NCBI RefSeq assembly: GCF_964355755.1
Contig: NC_092671.1
Location: 23,393,070-23,457,069, forward strand
Source of the DNA: Antedon mediterranea
Lineage: Eukaryota; Echinodermata; Crinoidea; Comatulida; Antedonidae
Direction of reading: 5' to 3'
DNA: 64,000 bases
Part shown: in pieces, positions 1 through 11,879 of the stretch
Layout of the letters: each line of letters opens with the position of its first letter
Position numbering within the stretch: position 1 is the first letter of the stretch
Notes under the pieces: generated by a model
What the model saw: only the letters and a program-made list of their open reading frames with translations
The model's database searches: none
What the model was told of the DNA's origin: nothing
Made by a program: the position numbers and the translations under genes

Positions 1-100
1 TGAATAACATTTTTTACCATAGCTTTTTAAAATGCCTCTCTATTTACAAAATTTGTGTACAAAAGAATAAAGATTTTACTGTGTAATTTACTGACAATAA
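1..100. repeat. Repeat with an inverted copy at the far end of the window
   Basis: The first ~100 bases match the reverse complement of about 62846-62952 with few differences: both carry CATAGCTTTTTAAAA, GCCTCTCTATTTACAAAATT and GTGTACAAAAGAATA. The 62.8-kb copy has a short extra stretch near one end. The element type is unknown. Confidence 0.75.
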
Positions 101-199
101 AAGCAAGCAACAAAGAACATCAAAAATACTATAAAAATTTACATTATACAGGTTCCTGTGATTAGTCTACATTTCTTCACGATGCAGTTTTATCTTCTT

Positions 200-415
200 T
201 ACATTTTGCTTACCACACAACACAGCAGAAAGCGATGACACTTTCAACCACTGATGAACAAATTTAATATTGACTTGTCCACTCCAAATTTATTTAGTTT
301 CCTAAGAAAGAACAGTCGCATATTTCCTATACGTATAGTATTTTCACATTGTTCAGCCCAATTTAAATCATTGTCATGGTCAATGGTAATACCTAGATAT
401 TTGTAATTATTTACT
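200..415 (-). mobile_element. LINE reverse-transcriptase fragment
   Basis: On the minus strand this reads YKYLGITIDHDNDLNWAEQC followed by a segment containing MRLFFLRKLNKFGVDKSIL. This is the region after the RT catalytic core in jockey/CR1/RTE-type non-LTR elements (YLGv.id..L.w...). No open frame extends beyond it. It stops abruptly at the (TTTA)n tract at 416-440, where another LINE 3' tail begins, so it looks like the older target of that insertion. Confidence 0.6.
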
Positions 416-1505
416 TTTATTTATTTATTTATTTATTTCATAATCTCATTCAACAGCGGGAAACCCGCCGCTTACAGAATGGAATAAAATATATCTTAAG
501 ACCTATACAAAACAAATTTATACAACAATCTTACTAATTTTATTACAAAAACAATTATAACGGTCAAAAAAGAGATCAATAGAATTATCTTTAACCACAC
601 AATTATTAAAAAGAAGACAAATACATGAGATAAATCCATTCTTGGTAACATTGACACAACAATACGGCACATAAAGAAGATTACATTTAGAATTACAAGT
701 ACGAAAACCAACAGCTTTAACATGAAAGGAAAACAAGGAGATAAAATTACAATTGAAACGCGAATTCATACATTTACATTATACAAAATCTGAAGATCGA
801 AACATGGAAGGGAGAGAGACAGATAAAGTGACAAGTAAAATACACAAAACGTACAAAACGATCTTGGACTCTTTGAAGACGGGTACTATGAGCAGACGAA
901 AACGAATTAGACACAACACTACAGGATGGGGACGGACAAGTTAAACATATAAATAAATTAAAGTATTAATTTATAAAAATAAAAAAATATGGCTTAAAAG
1001 ATAATGGCTTAGCACCAAGCTTGAGAGTGTTATTAGGTATAAGATCATTACCTTTAGCTTTACGAGTATCGAAAAAATTAAAAAGGTCAGCGACTTCAGT
1101 TCTGACAATGGGGATAGAAGAACAGAGTTTACCAATAGGGTAGTCAGGCGAATACACTGAAGAACCTCTATGATTCAATGCTGAAGGCTGACCGTCATTT
1201 CATTTATAAGACTCCACAAAGACCAACAGTTTTTGTTGTTATTTTTCATTTCATTAGCAAATGACAGTAAGTATGAATAATACTTACTTTGACTGTTCTT
1301 TAGCCTTAAGACTAGCAAGTAGTTCAGTATCGAACCATGGAGGTAGCTTCCTGCGTGGTTTATACATTAGAACAAGATCACGAACGATAGCCAAAACTAA
1401 ATCATAAAATACTACTAAATCATCAACATTATTGCACAAGTCTTAAAGATTCAAGGGAATTCGATTTAGAGTTTCAATTAAGTCAGCATGATCTAATTTC
1501 TTAAA
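416..1505 (-). mobile_element. LINE 3' portion with (AAAT)n tail, internally deleted
   Basis: Read on the minus strand from high to low coordinates: the linker after the endonuclease at ~1500-1200 (motifs KLPPWFDTELLASLKAKEQS and YYSYLLSFANEMKNNN), the start of the RT at ~1178-966 (DLFNFFDTRKAKGNDLIP), then a C-terminal-like segment at ~770-518 (NSKCNLLYVPYCCVN). A 3' untranslated part contains a GCGGGaaaCCCGC hairpin near 455-475, followed by a run of AAAT units at 416-440. The RT catalytic core (F/YADD) is absent, so the copy is internally deleted, and it carries stops. It is cut at about 1505 by a MULE-like insertion. Confidence 0.6.
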
Positions 1506-1511
1506 ATTAAT

Positions 1512-1653
1512 TGATGATTTTACAGACGTTTTTTCGCATACTCTATGTTCAATATTTTGTTCTATGTAACGCCAAAATAAAAACGAACGAACGCTCCATA
1601 GAAACGAAAATATTGAAAGTTGAGTATGCGAAAGTGTGAAAGAAACAAGTCTG
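1512..1653. repeat. Foldback (inverted repeat) inside the MULE-like element
   Basis: Left arm starts TGATTTTACAGACGTT and includes TCGCATACTC and a CAATATTTT segment. The right arm mirrors these (AAAATATTG, GAGTATGCGAAA, AAGTCTGTAAAATCA). A diverged version with the same arms lies at about 49527-49936 in the related MULE. It is either a nested foldback MITE or a structural part of the family. Confidence 0.55.
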
Positions 1654-1899
1654 TAAAATCAATTTTTATTTAATTTTTTTTATCTGAATCTTTTTCATAA
1701 AAGTACTTATGAGGCCTAAATCAAAGGTGTGGTATTCAGAATAAAGTTAGTTGAATTATTTTGGAGTCAAAATACGAGCAGGTGCGATAGGGAAACGCCC
1801 CCTGAAACCAACTGTCCAGTTTGTTTGTTGTGAAACTAAGGTATATATTTACTCAACAGTCGAAAATATTGTGAGTTTCTGTTTGTGATAAGTATTTAA

Positions 1900-3993
1900 A
1901 GTTGTATTGTCCCCCCAAAACATGAAAAATAAAGATGAACAAAATCTAATTTTGAATAGACCATTTTGATCGTATGTAAAGCTGAGCTGTTAATTTGTCG
2001 GTAAGTAGGCCTAGACGGTTATTTTAAATATAATAATATATATAACGCAATAATAACAGGAAGGTAAATTAATTAACTTATCCTGGGATTTTTTCAGTTC
2101 AGGGCTAGGCCTAGAATAATACATGCTGCTGCATATACTAGTAGTAGCAAGAAGACTGGGACAATCGGGTCCCTGTTGAAGATGCCCAGCTAGGCCCTAT
2201 ACATTGTACTCTTCATAGACTGGCCTAGGCTATGCCATCAATCAGCCAGCTTGCTGTACCATATACATTTACAGTTGAAGCTTGTTTAACTAATTTTTAT
2301 GATAAAAGTAAAAGAAACATTTTTCAAGGAAAATGGTTACAATACAAGCCTGAAGTTGAGAACCTTCCAGCAGCACTGTACAAGTAGACAGAGGGGAAAA
2401 GCCAGCTTAGCCATTTTACAACACAAACAAATGTTCTCTGTACTGTAGTAAGTCAAATATTTATTTTCTCTTTTTATAAGTTGTAATGTGTTTTACCAAC
2501 GAAAGGTAGTATACTTATTTGACTATGTCAAAGTAAGCATCACTTGCCCAATTTTGCACTAAATGTGCATGATCTATTTTTAAATACCAAATTCCAGATT
2601 TTCATACTTTGCTTTTACTTTATTTAAAGACGTTGAGCTGATGAAGACTGGAACAGAGGTCACCCAAAGACAACTAATGATAGACTCGGTATTGGAATAT
2701 GATTGGATATTGCAGGAAAAATATTTGTGACTCTCCTGCTGCATTCGGCCAATATGTTCTTGTCCAGCTTGTAAAATGTTGTATAATTTGTTTTGTATAT
2801 TATTTGGTAAACATAACATTCAATAAATAAAAAAAAACTACTACAACAGTACACAGGATAAATTCTTCAAATATACTTGTACTTCATAATTTTACTGTAA
2901 ATATTACAGTGCAAAAGGAGTTAATAAAAAATATATATACAGTATATCTTATTGAATTCCTGTATTGTTTTTTGTGTCAATTTGTCTACTAATTACGGCA
3001 GCTATAGTCTTCTAAGATCGCTCACATTCATTACAAAGTGTCATTTTAATAGTAAGAAACATTTCAATAAATTGTGAATGTTGCCACTGTACGATACATT
3101 TTGTGTTTCTCACTACTTGCTCTTATTGTTCAATCAATGTTAATACCTAAAAAAAAAAAGAAATTTGTGTCAAAATATCTGCATAAAATGTTTATTTGCG
3201 GAATGTAAATTTGAACCAAGTGCATTTGATGCAGAAAATATTTTTAAAATACTCCATCAGTAAACATCCAAAACAATATTTAGATGTATTTGGTAATTTT
3301 CTCTGCCGAATAGATAGTTGAAATCTTTAAAAATTTAACCAACTCATCATGATAGAAACAAAAAATTATAAAACAAAAATACATCCCTTCTGGTGGCCCT
3401 AGCTAGTGTACTGCCTAGGCCTACTACACTCTACTTCTAGAAACAGAAGTACCGTAGGCAGCAGTTAGGCTACTCGAGACTGTCAGTGCTAGTAGTAGTA
3501 GAAGACTAGTACAGTAGCAGCAAATTCGGGCCTAGGCCTAGCTAGGCCTCTCCTGTTAGCGAAACAAAAACTCACCTAAATGAATAAGATTCAACATAGT
3601 TACCAACTGTAATTCTAACTTAGCATTCTGCTAGCTATAGTTTTCGTGTTTTCTTCAAGATTCGTCTCGCATCACTACTCGACTCGCACGCATGCATTGC
3701 TATCGTTGTTGGCTGTTCATTTGGAAAACATCATCCACACGATGTATCCATACAATATGAATATTTATGAGCTAACTCAGGTCAAGGGTTAAATTAAACC
3801 GGAACACATTTGTCTTCCAGACAAATAGCTTCCGGTTGGTTAATTTTTGCTTTAAACTGCGCTTTTCCAGTGTAAAAAAAAATTTTTTTCAATCCAAATT
3901 GAGGTCAAAGTGAATAACTTTTATGTGTAATTAAAATGGCCTATTCAACAAAAATATTGAAAAAACAATTTTTTTCAGGGGGACAATACATCT
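1900..3993. mobile_element. Non-autonomous DNA element with TTAA target duplication
   Basis: Left end AGTTGTATTGTCCCCC and right end (reverse complement) AGATGTATTGTCCCCC are terminal inverted repeats, followed by further matching sequence (GAATAGRCCATTTT). TTAA flanks both ends (1896-1899 and 3994-3997), typical of piggyBac or Kolobok. The related MULE copy at 50.2 kb lacks the insertion. The 2.1-kb interior holds no convincing ORF but does contain many GCCTAGGC-type motifs, so it is probably a MITE. Confidence 0.6.
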
Positions 3994-4151
3994 TTAATTA
4001 AATTTAAGGTAAAAAGCATTAATAAATGAAACCTACTAATACCATGGAGGTATACCTCCATGCTAATACTATGTTTAAAATTATTGTTTTTAAGCTGTCG
4101 TATATCTTAGAATGTGTAATCTTAGGTATTGGATCTTGAGTTTTGTGACAC

Positions 4152-4250
4152 CTGTTTACAGCATCTAAGGAAGCATCAATATCTGAAGGATCAATCAGAG
4201 CAGACCAGTCTGTAGACTCAAAACAATCTTGTAATTGTTCAGTGTCCACA
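4152..4250 (-). mobile_element. Short LINE linker fragment
   Basis: Minus strand reads ESTDWSALIDPSDIDASLDA, resembling the (T/C)DWS... segment between endonuclease and RT domains of CR1-type LINEs. It is similar in layout to the segment at 42.7-42.85 kb of another element here. It directly abuts the MULE-like right end. Too short to assign a clade. Confidence 0.4.
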
Positions 4251-4571
4251 CTTTAACGTTCTTCTTGGTGGACTTATCCGATATGATCTTTTGTTTGTAT
4301 GTAGGCATCAAAGTGATCAATTTGTGGATAAACAAAGCATAGATATGCATTCCGTATTGAGCAGAAGCACTGATTTAGAATGACTACTGCTGCGAGGATC
4401 GTAAAACGTATATCCTCGAGTACGATGATATTGACCGAGTAATTTTCGTGTAATTATCATGTCCCTGTCATTAAACATATAAAATAAGTAAATTCTCAAG
4501 TATGATGATAATATTGACTGTGTAATTTTCATGTGGCAACATTTGCATTTGACGATAAATAAACAAAAGTC

Positions 4572-4652
4572 ATCTACTGAGACTTGAACTCACAAAGATT
4601 AGTTCACATCATCATGAGATGTTTTACCTGCTGCGCCATGCAACTTACTTGA
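4572..4652 (-). repeat. tRNA-derived SINE head (remnant)
   Basis: The reverse complement contains a box-A-like TGGCGCAGCAGG and, about 40 bases on, a box-B-like GAGTTCAAGTCTC, the internal RNA polymerase III promoter layout of tRNA genes. The anticodon arm does not form a proper tRNA, so a tRNA-derived SINE or tRNA pseudogene is more likely than a working tRNA. Confidence 0.5.
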
Positions 4653-4916
4653 TCCAGCTCAAAGAATTCATTCGGCCTACCTGATAATAATATGATTAAT
4701 GTAGGCTTATTGATGGAAATTCTTCTGTAAATTTAAACGACCTAGGCCAAAGTGAATATTTTATTGCCAAGGAATCATTAATTAGTATTTATCTGTATAT
4801 TTCTTCTCAATGTAAAGTGTCTAGGCAGGCTTATTTACATACAATACAAAAAGCAGGCCTAGCTACCCGACCCAGCAGATATTCTACTTGTTGGCTATAC
4901 AATATAATATATCGGT

Positions 4917-5002
4917 AAAATATAAGATTTGACATTCCCTCTGGAATTACATTTGTTCAAACAAAATATCATTCCCTTGGGGATGTCAAATCTTATATTT
5001 AA
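4917..5002. repeat. Hairpin, ~20-bp arms
   Basis: AAATATAAGATTTGACATTCC is mirrored by GGATGTCAAATCTTATATTT about 40 bases later. It may be a short foldback element; nothing else is seen. Confidence 0.6.
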
Positions 5003-6400
5003 CCTCTAAGCAAGCAATATCTGTATAATATTTCAGTGTCTATTTGTGGAATATGCAAGGGAAAGCATACATAAGTCGGAATTTTCAAAATTGAGATTTT
5101 CACAAATACTAAAACTACATAATCCAAGATTTAAAATTCTGAAAAAAATAGATTGATACCAGACCCTTTCAAAGATATCTCAGTCTAAAGTTTTGGCTGT
5201 TACAATCAGTGTTTTTAGAACAAGCACGAATGTGCGATACTCAGGGTACAGCAAAAGAAGCTGTAACATACATCATCAACCTTGCTACCAAATACGGCAA
5301 TACGGTACCATCTTCGAGACGTCATATGGCTGCATCCGGATTGAAATTAAAAAATCCGGCTCTATAGCTTTGAGGACATGTCCCTGTAGTATATTCATGC
5401 AAAATCCCACCTCAATACTACAATGAATAATGGAGGAGTAGTACTTTAATAAATCGTAAATTGTTTCGATTTGTACCATGTTTATGACGTCGTAATTCTG
5501 CATCCGGTTGAAGTACGAACATTTTCTCTCTATAGCTTTGTTCACCTATTACCCTAGCATATGCATGCCAAGTTTCAGAGCCGTCAGACGACGCGTAAAG
5601 AAATAGTAGGAATTGAAATTTGGCTCAATAGTGTCCAGATGGAAGAGGAGTGAGTCCTAGACTCGGGTACCCCGAGTAAAAATGCTTTTAAATTTAAGTA
5701 CTGTAACAGGAAATGACAAATACAAACAAATAAACAGGCCGCTTCAGTTTACGCCTTAGCAAAAGGGTATTCTAATTGTTTTATTTCAATGAAACTTCGC
5801 ACCTTCCTTAATTAACTATTGTCTATTATTATGCAAAATTTTCATTAAAATCAACCCACTGGAACACTTCTCAATTTAAGCATAACACATGATTTTATGA
5901 AAATCATACATAATTTACACCATCTTTTTACCAATTTATTTGTCTGAAAATAAATACTGTTTCAGCTATCATTTTCTGTAAAAATAAAAAAAAATTGTTC
6001 AGTCTTTTTTTGTATTGTTATGGATTGGATTTGAGTACTGTACGAGATTCACTGCGAGCGGTTGTGTTCTGGAAGAGCTCCCTAGGCCCGAATTTCACCT
6101 GATTGACTATTCTTGTTACCCGGGAATTTCAAACGTTCCCGGCGACGACAGTGTGAAGGCAGGGCGCACCCCTAGCCTAGGCATAGTGCAATATATTTTC
6201 AACTTGTATAAAGCGTTGGACTTCCATTTTAACTTTTATACTATATGGAGTACATTTTTTAATCATATATTATAAGAACCGACCCACAGTTTTATAGTCG
6301 CTGATTGAATTTTAAGCAATTTCACGCAGTGTTCAAATATTTTTCCGTTGTTTTCGTCTATCTTGATTTGTCGAGGGCCGTATCAAGATTATTTTACCAG
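5003..6400. other. No gene; anonymous repeated sequence
   Basis: No coding sequence supported. There is an internal partial duplication: 5310-5420 and 5480-5580 share ATGACGTC/AGACGTC, GCTGCATCCGG or CTGCATCCGGTTGAA, CTATAGCTTTG and an ATGCATGC or ATTCATGC block. The part nearest the LINE at 6.6 kb may be its 5' untranslated region. Confidence 0.4.
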
Positions 6401-6648
6401 TTATTTTCCAATTTTTTATGTTTGTTGACGATTTTTATGATAATATAAATGTTTTTTAAATACTTTAACTGTGCTGTGATGTCCTGTAAAAGTCGATTGT
6501 GATCATTTGCCTGTCAATGCTTGGACTCATCATCATTGTACACAGGATTCATATTTCGCTTGGATTTCTTTGCATTCAAGATGGTGAGCATAACTATTAT
6601 TTATATTTCTCATGTCCTTTTATCGCTCTTTTGGAGTCATAGTGTTGA

Positions 6649-8064
6649 GCAGCATGCCTACTTATCGCACAATTACTGTTCAAACAATCCGAGTATTATC
6701 AAGCAACACGACACTATTGTAGTTTATCATGTGATGGTGACATACACCCTAACCCAGGCCCTGTAAATCAGCATCAGGCACAGGAGCAGCAGCTGCGTTC
6801 ATCGAGTTCATCTATCAGTACTGCGTCAACTTTGAATTGTCTTAACATGAATGCCCGCAGTCTTCGGAACAAGACCATTCAATTACAAGCGTTTCTCTCT
6901 ATTCAAAACATTGATATTTTAGCAATAACTGAATCCTGGCTTACATCAGAAGATTTGACATCTTCACTGGGCATTCCTCAAGATTATATGGTGATCAGAA
7001 AGGACAGACCCAACAAGAAAGGAGGCGGTGTATTTGCAGCAATAAAGAACGAACTGAATCCAATTCATTGTCATTTGCTGGACTCTGGTCCTCATGAAGT
7101 TATATGTTTTTCTATTTCGATTGACAATTATAAGATGCTTTTCGCTGTTTGTTACTGCCCACCGAACTCTCCAGTGTCCTTCTGGAATGACTTTAGTAAC
7201 AATTTTCTTCTGCCTTTATTACCTCACTTACCAAAGTATGATGATATTTATATTGTTGGGGATTTTAATTTAAATTGGAAACTTAAACATACGATACCTA
7301 CCATTTTTCTTGACACTATGAATGCTTTAAATTGTACTCAGCTTGTTGAGGAAATCACTAGGCCTAATCATTTGGTCCCATCATCTGGTACAATAATTGA
7401 TCTTGTTTTTTCAAACAGGCCAGACCGTTTAATTTCACTTGATGTCATTGATAACCCAGTGATCAGTGATCACCATGCAGTTTCCTTTAATGTATTACTT
7501 ACCAAACCGTATTCTAAATTGTTGGTATGTAATTTTCTTGCTTACCACAAAACTGATATTGACCATCTAAAAAAACTTGTCCACCTTGCCCCATGGAATG
7601 TCTTCATGGATGAAAACTCAGTTGACAACTCATGGGATGGATTTCTGGATATTTTTACAGCTATTGTCCGTGACTCAGTTCCGTTGAAATCACGCAAGCA
7701 GCGGAAACATTCCCCATGGGTTACCAATGACATCAAGCAATTTATCAATATAAAGCATAGACTGTTCAGAAAAGCTAAACGTATTGGTTCTGTATCTGCA
7801 TGGGATGACTATAAGTCTATTCGTAATAAGGTTAAGCGTCTATGCAATAAGTCGTATTATTCATATGTCAACAAATTATTTACAAGTGACTCTACTCGTA
7901 AAGCTTTCTGGCGTTTTGTTAGAGAACGTAGAAGATCACCAGCACCGTTATCTTTTAATATTAACGGTGTGAATGTTTCGTCACACCCTTTAATTGCTAG
8001 TTCATTTAATGATTTTTTTGTTTCTGTTTTTAACCCACCCATAATTCCCAGCTGTGAACCTTAA
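6649..8064 (+). pseudogene. LINE ORF2, N-terminal part: 2A-like motif and endonuclease
   Basis: From the open frame at 6649 there is no early ATG; the first Met in the conserved region is at 6847. The 2A-like motif sits about 36 residues before the endonuclease starts (CLNMNARSLRNK). Visible catalytic landmarks of the AP-endonuclease/exonuclease-phosphatase fold: ITESWL, GGGVFAAI, YCPPNSP, GDFNLNW, SDHHAVSF. A basic linker follows, ending at FNDFFVSVF. Translation is interrupted by TAA at 8062-8064; the same frame resumes at once with recognisable RT sequence (SSNKSPGPDSVHPYILKSA). The protein nicks target DNA for target-primed reverse transcription. Confidence 0.85.
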
Positions 8065-9562
8065 CTTAACGTCTACAATGTTGAGAAGGTGATTAATGGA
8101 CTTTCATCTAATAAATCTCCAGGTCCTGATTCCGTGCATCCATACATATTGAAATCTGCTTCCGAATTTATTGCTCCACCATTATTTAATTTCTTTAACT
8201 TGTCCCTGCGTATGGGGGAAATCCCCGCTAAGTAGAAAATGTCCCATATCACTCCTATATTTAAATCTGGTGGTAAAAATGCAATTTGTAATTACAGACC
8301 AATATCCCTTACCCCTATTTGTTCGAAACTGCTTGAAAAAATACTGTTTTCAAGTATATCTGATCACGTTGCTTATAATTGTCCAGTTACTGATGTCCAG
8401 CACGGTTTTTTCCCCTCACGTTCCTGTGTTACCCAACTTACCAACCTAACTCATTCCTGGGCATCTTCGCTAGATAAAACTAAAGCCCCCAGAATTGATG
8501 TTATCTTTCTCGACTATGCCAAAGCGTTTGATAAACTGCCTCACCATATTATTTTAAATAAGCTGGCTAGTCACTTTAATATCAGAGGCAATGTCTGGAA
8601 ATGGATCAAGTCATTTCTATTGGGACGTTCCCAAAGAGTCTTGTATCAAGGATCCATTAGCCCATCATCCCCAGTTACCTCTGGCATACCACAGGGCAGC
8701 GTACTTGGACCCCTTATTTTTAACTTATTTATAAATGACCTTCCCTCATCTATTATTTCTCCATGTGCATTGTTTGCCGATGACACGATAATTTATAGAA
8801 ATATATTTACTGTAGACGATGAAGTTGTTCTTCAGTGCGATCTGATCAGGCTTTCCTCTTGGTGTGATCTAAATGAAATGGAGCTTAACTTAAATAAAAC
8901 CAAGGTTCTCCACATTACAAGATCAAGGAAAGAGTATAGACCTGTTTATCGTATAAATGACTTGCCTATTAAATCCGTATCTAGTCATTGTCATCTGGGG
9001 GTCACGATTAATAGTGAACTTAATTATTTCTCGTTCAAATCGAATGTTGGGTTTTATTACTAGTATTGCAGGAGGATCATCCCCTTCAGCTATTTTTTCA
9101 CTCTATAAAGCTCTCATTGTCCCCATCCTTGAATATGGTGTCCCAGCGTGGTTGCCTCGAACCAAAAAACTTACGGAACGTATCGAGGCAGTCCAGCGAA
9201 GGGCTACTAGGCTTGTCCTTAAACAAACAAGAGGTGAAATGGAATACGAGGAACGTCTCACTAAGCTAAATTGGCCTACACTATCTAATCGAAGAAATTA
9301 TCTTCTGTTATCCTTTGTTTGTAAATCACTTATTGGAACGGTTGATTGTAGTAGTGTTCGTCAATCTATAGTTGTTAATAGCCGTCACCTTGATATACTT
9401 AAGTTCACTCATCACTATGCTCGAACCAATTGTCTTCATCATTCCGCTATTAATATATTCCCTAGGTTGTGGGAAGAATTACCGGAAATGATTAAAAATT
9501 CTTTAATTTTAGACAGTTTTCAAATATTTTTAAATTCACTTAAATCACATGTTTTATATTGA
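8065..9562 (+). pseudogene. LINE ORF2, reverse transcriptase and C-terminus
   Basis: Same frame as the endonuclease part up to ~9015. RT landmarks: KSPGPDSVHPYILKSA, SHITPIFKSGG, NYRPISLTPICSKLLEK, DYAKAFDKLPHH, GIPQGSVLGPLIFNLFINDL and the catalytic LFADDT. A TAG at 8233-8235 stands where related elements have Trp, consistent with a single G-to-A change (AAG TAG AAA). Around 9015-9035 a frameshift moves the reading into the frame of 8957-9562, which continues RMLGFITSIAGG, EYGVPAWL, AVQRRATRLVLKQ and ends with SFQIFLNSLKSHVLY. Two stops plus one frameshift inactivate the ORF. Confidence 0.85.
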
Positions 9563-9844
9563 CTTTGTTGAATCGACTATTATGTGTTTTATCCGTTTAT
9601 TTTATATTGACACTGTTGATTCGTTTTTTTGTTTTTTAAATATTTTTATATAGTTTATTTTATATTATTGTTGTTACTTTGGGAGTACGGAACCTGAACT
9701 CTTGTTATAGTGATTAGGTTCACTTTTAGGTTCCTGCCTACTCCCTTAGTTTCTGTGTTTTGTTTGTTTGTAACTGGTTTTTGGCAATAAATAATAATAA
9801 TAATAATAATGATTGTACATTTTGGCTGTCTCTACAAATGCGAC

Positions 9845-9909
9845 TTACTGTATGTCCTTACTGTATGTCCTTACTGTATGTCCTTACTGTATGTCCTTAC
9901 TGTATGTCC
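9845..9909. repeat. 13-bp minisatellite, five copies
   Basis: TACTGTATGTCCT repeats five times in near-perfect tandem, just after the LINE tail. There are no spacers, so it is not a CRISPR-like array. Copy number is probably variable. Confidence 0.9.
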
Positions 9910-10659
9910 GATTTCCCTTGCATGTGCCACATTTTGTTTTAATTAATTCTAAAAGCAAGCAATTTAAAATAAAAATTTGTGGAGTCATCGCACGACAAAC
10001 GTCGCATACACGTACGTTAGAAAATGCGAACAGAAAAAGATTACACCATTATGACCTGAAGAAAATAATATGTTGTTTGTGCTAAATTCTGTCTCTTTTG
10101 TGTCCTACAGTATACTATACAGTGTAGCATAGGTAAAATTAAATTGATGAATAATTTTTTTGTATTTAATACTATACATACAGTTTAGCATAGGTAAAAC
10201 TAAATTACGGGACCAGCTTTTTATTCAAATTTTTAACATGATGACATCATCAATAGGAAACATGAAGATAGAAATTTTAGAAGAAAATAATCTGAGCATT
10301 ATTAAAATTGAGATGCACGCTCTTTTAAATGTGATGAACTATAATTGCAAAAGATGAAACTACATTAAAATATTTGTAACCATGCGAAAGATAAATGATT
10401 CAACAAAAAAAAAAATTAAAATCTTGAGGAAATTGAGGTACAGTAAAGCATAGATGCGCTCTTTTAAATGTGATGAGCTATAACGACAAAGAGACAAATA
10501 TCCAATTTTTTACATTCTGGTGGCCTTACGATGACGTCATAACATCCAACAGGTAACAATTTTGAATGAATTCATATCTACAACTTATCTGCTTGCATAA
10601 TAAGTTAAAACATTTTGGGTCCACGGTTGATCCTGAGGAGCTATAATAGATTCAAAATA

Positions 10660-11460
10660 CTGTATATTTCGGTGTATAATTCGCACTTTTGACACGCAAA
10701 TTTGACCTCTAAATTAAGGGTGCGTCTTATACACCGAACATAAATGCCTCACCACACAGATTGTACATAATCGTCACCTTGTTGGCGCGGCTAGCCTAGG
10801 CCTGAGTAGGCCTAGGCTAGCTACAGAGTGTACTAACGTAACGGCAACCTGCTTCTGCCTAGTTTTCAAGGCAGGATTTTTAGCGTGATGTTATACTAAA
10901 TTTGATGAAAAGATTTGTTCATTATAGAGCTGTTTTTGGCGCTCCGATGAAATTTCATTTGTAAACGTTTACGATTGGAATGTATTTATTTATAGTTATA
11001 CGCACGATCGCCGACCGCACTACCCCTAGCCTAGCGCAAGTCCTTCTTGGTGGCGACCACATGGTCTATGGTATTTTACACTTCTCGGATACATAGATAC
11101 TAATCGAATACGATTGTCCGTGAAAACGTGCGCCCTCTCGAAATGATCGAGCGAGGCTAGCCCACACACGGTCGTGCACTCGATGTTGTGGGTGCGAAAC
11201 TCATGAATAACAAGTTAGAAAGAACTTGTTGAGGCTGGGCGCGACCGAGCCTAGGTAAGAAAAAACCTAAATAAAGACTCCGTTGTAGATATAACAAAAT
11301 ATATTATTACAATAATATTGATTACAATTTAAAAAAACATTGTTTTGATGAAATATAAAGTGCGTCTTATACATCGACGATATAAAAAATACCGATATTT
11401 TACTCTCAGTTAGGGGGTGCATCTTATACACAGGTGCGACTTATACACCAAAATATACGG
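10660..11460. mobile_element. TIR element, GGTGTATAAGTCGCAC family, copy 1
   Basis: Ends are inverted repeats: CTGTATATTTCGGTGTATAA on the left and, reverse complemented, CCGTATATTTTGGTGTATAA on the right, each flanked by TA. Subterminal GGTGCG(T/A)CTTATACACC-like motifs recur in both orientations inside. It is ~860-bp related to 38515-39375 in the opposite orientation. No transposase. A TA target duplication would suit a Tc1/mariner-type mobiliser. Confidence 0.75.
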
Positions 11461-11879
11461 TAGGCATAATTTTGACAATATTTTGTAGTTTTGACAACTT
11501 TTTCAACTAAATTGCGGGCAAATTGTCTAATTCAACATGTTTGTGTGACATGATTTAAAGCGGAATTAGGAGGTGCACAACTTCACACAATGGCTAGTTA
11601 GCATGATCCAATATTTACAACCCATCACCTTCCAGAAAATGTAATAAAAATAAATTTCACCGTTTAGTTTAGAGACATCATAATTTTTTCATAAAAAACA
11701 TGCACGATTTGTTTAATTCGACGTGCTCGTATGACGATAGTCGAAATAGTTTCAAATTAGGTAAAAATACATAATTCATGCCAAAAAATTATGTTTTTTA
11801 ACGCTACATGCGCACTGCGTTAAAAAAATTAGGTCAACACAAAGGGTCCAAATCAACGTGTTTGTATGACATTTTAATT

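Larger units (their letters stand above)
1506..4151. mobile_element. MULE-like element, diverged relative of the 49.3-kb copy
   Basis: 1510-1890 and 4010-4151 are collinear with the interior and right end of the complete element at 49324-50402 (shared: TTGATGATTTTACAGACGTT, GGAGTCAAAATAC, AATAAATGAAACCTACT, and an end reading ...GTGACACC). The left terminal repeat was not found, so the left boundary is set by where LINE coding sequence stops. The middle is displaced by the TTAA-flanked element at 1900-3993. No transposase ORF is present. Confidence 0.5.
6649..9811 (+). mobile_element. Nearly complete non-LTR retrotransposon (CR1/L2-like LINE)
   Basis: One element carries, in order, a 2A-like GDIHPNPGP motif (6736-6762), an AP-type endonuclease, an RT and a C-terminal region, then a ~220-bp 3' untranslated region ending in an AAT microsatellite (9787-9811) like those ending CR1/L2-type LINEs. 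The frame is open from 6649, just after two stops (6640, 6646), so the true 5' end lies upstream and is undefined. The copy is disabled by only two nonsense codons and one frameshift, so it is young. It lies outside the visible COMMD4 exons, upstream of 12995. Confidence 0.85.

Noticed and set aside
9845-9909. CRISPR-like short repeats
   Set aside because: Units are directly adjacent without spacers, and the genome is eukaryotic; a minisatellite.
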